Of a stretch of DNA of 64,000 bases, positions 60,397 to 64,000 are shown in pieces. Origin of the DNA: Liolophura sinensis (taxonomy: Eukaryota; Mollusca; Polyplacophora; Chitonida; Chitonidae); the NCBI RefSeq assembly GCF_032854445.1, contig NC_088305.1, positions 20,810,955 to 20,874,954 on the forward strand, written 5' to 3'. Numbering within the stretch: position 1 is the first letter of the stretch; each line of letters opens with the position of its first letter. The position numbers and the translations under genes are program-made. The notes beneath the pieces were generated by a model. The model ran no database searches and was not told the origin of the DNA. It saw only the letters and a program-made list of their open reading frames with translations.

Positions 60397-60668
60397 TTTA
60401 TTTATTTATTTACTTATTTGATTGGTGTTTTACGCCGTACTCAAGAATATATCACTTATACAATGGTGGCCAGCATTATGGTGGGTGGAGATCGGGCACA
60501 GCCCGGGGGAAACTCACGATCATCCGCAGGTTGCTGGAGGACCTTTCCATTTACGGCCGGAGAGGAAGCCAGCATAAGCTGGACTTGAACTCACAGCGAC
60601 TGCATTGGTGAGAGGCTCCTGGGTCATTACGCTGCCCTAGCGCGCTACCGACTGAGCCACGGAGGCCC
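60397..60668 (-). mobile_element. SINE family A, full length
   Basis: Reversed tail (tttatttatttacttattt), body and complete head ending cgactgagccacggaggccc, 272 bp. Flanks gtttagtgtttta (60388) and gtttagtgtttta (60671) form a target duplication of about 13 bp. Confidence 0.95.
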
Positions 60669-60794
60669 TTGTTTAGTGTTTTAGGTTAACCAGGAATGTT
60701 TCTGTGCAAAACATGAACACATATTTTTTTATAAGCACATGTGATTATAAATATGTTATCTGTCCCCTACATGCTGCCAGAGATAAATGAAGAA

Positions 60795-61030
60795 AATGCT
60801 AGCATTTTGACAGGGAATAGACTATGACCAAAACACGTAAAATGTTTGCACAGAGGCAGGGGGCAGATAGACTATAGCAAAATACAAATCCAAAAATCTC
60901 TTAGCATTAAGCACGCAACAGACAGACTATGACAAAGAACATAAAACATGTTGGGCAGTCTGACAGGTGACAAATAGACCATGGCAAAGCACACATAAAA
61001 TACTATGGAAGTTTCGTCAAAAAAGCATAA
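60795..61030. repeat. Degenerate ~52-bp repeat related to the 26-bp array
   Basis: Four or so drifting units of agacya(t/g)g(a)caaa...cacataaaa...ttgacaggtgacaaat. The same long unit borders the 26-bp array at 55.5 and 56.22-56.30 kb. Confidence 0.65.
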
Positions 61031-64000
61031 CAGACAGACCCTTCATTTTTGATGACAGAATATGAATTTTGCAAATATATCAGATTTTTGTTTATTTTGG
61101 ATAGAACTGAATACATTATGCCCAGAGTGGTTGCGTTTAAAAGTCAAACATCTCAATTAAAGCGGTATTTAAATTTTAGAAAAAATGGAAAATGGAATAT
61201 CAGAGGGATGTTAGAGCGAAGTTATTCTTTATAAAATCGGTTTACCGGATAATGCAGATTTGTAGGAGAGAAATATGACGTTTACTTTTGTTTTTTGTCG
61301 CTAGTACGAAATTAGTACACTTCCGCATTCGTCGTTTTTGTTTTCCATATGTATATATCCCTTTCGCGTGGTGGCTTGCCATACCATCACATGCAGCTGG
61401 CATTCTGATATATTTTAATTAGGGGCAAAATAGCAGAGCAAAAACTTTTTGTGTAACCTGAAATATCTGTGTGGCAGTATCATCCAATCAGCGATCCTGC
61501 AACTCTTCAGTTTGGATCAGTTCGAAGATAAATCTTGAACCCAACTACCCAACCGTGTCCGTGTAACGTTAACTTGGAGGAGTTCATCTCAAATCGTACG
61601 TTACCTGTGTTTCTTTGTTCACTATATTCTATTTCCATGTGATTTAGATAGCCACATACGTGCTTAACGCGGCTGGTAAACGGATTCAAAAGATTTCTTA
61701 AATCTGTTGCATAATAATAGAATGACAAAGGCGGCGTGGAAATTTACGTGAAGACCGGTACGTATAACAGCCAAAAAGTAATGGGCGATTTATTCTTTCT
61801 CGAAGTAATTCATTGCGATTTGTAAATAAATGATTATGGCTTGACGCTGCATCAGTAAAATTTTCAGCCATATCGTGGTAATGCAGAAGGAACACATTAC
61901 TGTTTAGCATGTCAGACATAAACTGGTAATTTCACAGGCGCCATTTTAAAAAATTGAAAGAGAGGCTTACCTTACCTCCATTTGTAAATTTCTTGGGGTT
62001 TAGCGCCATTTGTCCCTGAATGGATATCTCTCCTCTTCTTTCCATATGTATAGTCAACTTTCATTTTGTTGATTCGACTGTACTGGAGTTTAAATCTCTG
62101 TCAATGTCGCCCTTCACCTGAAGACTTCATTCACCTCCTACAGTTTTGTCTATCAAGTTAAAAACGCACCAGTCGTTGTAGGATATCTTTGCTTCTCGAT
62201 TGGGAACTCATTATCTGTATGTTAGTTGGCCTATTTTACGTCGTGAAATATTGAGAAACCTAGAAGAACGTGGCATCTCGGCCCACTAAACAGTTTCCAC
62301 TGACATTTCTGTCAATAATTATTATCAATCTCTCAATATTAGCTAAAACTAGCAAAAATGAAAAAAAAAGAAAAAACAACTTTCCAACCAATGTCGAATT
62401 TACAAACAGTATAAGCGGGTACAAGTTCTCGCTAAGGCATAACACATTCTTGTTGAGCAGCCTAGGTTTACATCCTTATGTGCAATAAAGGAATATCTAC
62501 TGTGTGAACGCTTATTACATATATCTATTTGTCCTAACTGACTTCTCAAAACCCTTTGTTTAAACCATATTTATTACCTACAAGCTTTCATCTTACGGTA
62601 GATATCTTTTTGTTTCCTCATAACAAATCAATAATCAACAAGGGCGCTTATATTAACTTAATCCCGTTACACAGACTACATAGCCCCCCCCCCTCCGCCC
62701 CCTCCCCACTGAAGAATAGATTTCAGTAAACTCACTATGGTTACTACAATAAACCCTATAACGATACTTACAATTAGTATCTTAAAACGCACCAGGTCAT
62801 CCGAATGATTCTCGTATACTTTGCATATTCAGTTGTCTTCAATCAGAACTATTTACATCTAGCTCACCCGAAATGTTACTGGTCAGCAAGTATAGCAGTG
62901 CTAGGCGTATATGGCAAGTTATACGCGTATAGGATGAAGGACTCCTTTGAATCATGAACCCGACTTAAAAAATTATCCTCCTCGTCCATCTGTCCTGAAA
63001 AAGACAATAGGCAAAAAGTTCTGAAGCTGACACGAGTACGTTCACAGTACTGCGTGGATATGAGTGACCTGTAATACGCCTTTTTTCAATCACAGGCCAC
63101 AAGTAAACATCTCCACTATGTAACTGGATAATTCCAGAACACAATCTACTTAAGCAAAAAGAAGACAAAGGTATCCAGTATATGGCGACCAGATTTTAAG
63201 TCCAAAAGCCTCGTATTTTCTTAAGCTTATTCACACGCATACACCATATAGACAGTATTTCCAGGAAAGTGATTCCAGAGTACGAACTTGAATTTATCCC
63301 GTTGGAAAAGTTTATCATGTGCTGATCATCGGGGGAAAATCCAGTGATTGCTTGGAGTCCTGAACACGTAGTTCAAAGCTTTAAGAAAGTTCAAATTTGG
63401 CTATCCAGAGGGTAAAAGCCTTTCTGTCTTCTTGAAAACATTCTTCGTTGAAAGCATCTTCATTTCAGATAGATTATTTCTAATAATTATTATGTACTTC
63501 ATGCTTGGTGTCCATGTCAAAAAATGTCCTTAGTTTGTATACCCAAGACTTATTCAAGCAGCCTTAAGCCAAAGAGGACAGTCCGTTGTAACACTGCCCA
63601 CACGACAACTACACGACTACGGTCCTAGTTTCGATATTTGAGGTTAATGGAACAACAGACAGAATACGGGGAACTACGTAATAGACCAACTCCATGCACA
63701 GGCCATACACCTGTGTTCTAAGTTCTACCTGTTGTATTGATTTGTCCATGGATACCATGCAAACATTCATAGATTTTCGAATCAATATGCTCTTTATTCC
63801 TTTACAGTTCACAAAGTGGGTCAGGCGGTGAATTAAATATTTGTTATTATAACCATTTCATTGAACTATATGTGCCGGCCTACTTTCGTTTTCAAGTGAT
63901 AGAAGCTTCGATTCAAACCCTAGAAATAGCTGGTTCCAGTCCCTAATTGCTGGGGTCGCTTAAAAATAGCAGGTCGTGATGCTTTGGTGGACCGTATTTG
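61031..64000. other. Copy C of the large duplication; no gene recognised
   Basis: 61.25-62.2 kb is a diverged counterpart of 50.7-51.96 kb. Short CT-rich tract at 62685-62706. No exon, SINE or other element recognised to the window end. Confidence 0.5.

Overview
The window looks like nuclear DNA of an invertebrate, most probably a mollusc. It is AT-rich and intron-rich, with many short tandem arrays, frequent acatgta words, and more than twenty copies or pieces of a tRNA-headed SINE ending in (aaat)n of a kind common in molluscan genomes. I see no prokaryotic operons and no confident free-standing tRNA or rRNA gene. The species cannot be fixed from the sequence alone. Region 1, 1-4.5 kb: no recognisable coding exon; an 88-bp and a diverged ~100-bp tandem repeat. 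Region 2, 4.5-17.85 kb, plus strand: one well supported gene, an ARHGAP21/ARHGAP23-type Rho GTPase-activating protein in 13 coding exons (about 1,394 residues if one frame break is bridged). It has a PH domain, a RhoGAP domain with the arginine finger, and a long disordered tail carrying two motifs also found in human ARHGAP21. The PDZ domain usual for the family is not in the window, and the first coding exon is stopped in all three frames just upstream of its ATG, which points to a PDZ-less isoform. The last exon holds an apparent one-base frame break near 17.41-17.47 kb. Introns are full of SINE pieces; one holds a 45-bp array inside an inverted repeat. Region 3, 17.85-24.3 kb: 3' UTR and downstream DNA with arrays of 58, 53 and 78 bp and a perfect-looking fold-back element. 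Region 4, 24.4-27 kb: a 1.15-kb DNA transposon with TIRs, a 6-bp target duplication and a 50-codon cysteine-patterned ORF, then old SINEs. Region 5, 27.48-32.15 kb: a 4.7-kb array of a 25-bp unit with an embedded 225-bp (9 x 25) higher-order repeat. Region 6, 32.5-64 kb: a locally duplicated, gene-poor region. Segments near 33-42, 50.5-60 and 61-64 kb are diverged copies of each other, with a younger ~0.8-kb direct duplication (45.4 and 48.5 kb) inside the first. Within it lie a candidate spliced gene for a 14-residue-repeat protein (36.2-37.74 kb), a broken THAP/DDE transposase (43.3-44.4 kb, minus), a deleted Copia-type retrotransposon (58.85-59.84 kb, minus), an 18-bp and a 26-bp minisatellite, a 100-bp SINE fold-back, and a full-length SINE whose pre-insertion site is preserved in a paralogous copy. 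The RhoGAP gene is the only gene with confident function. The repeat-protein gene is the best candidate for something undescribed. All comparisons were made by eye; no database was searched.
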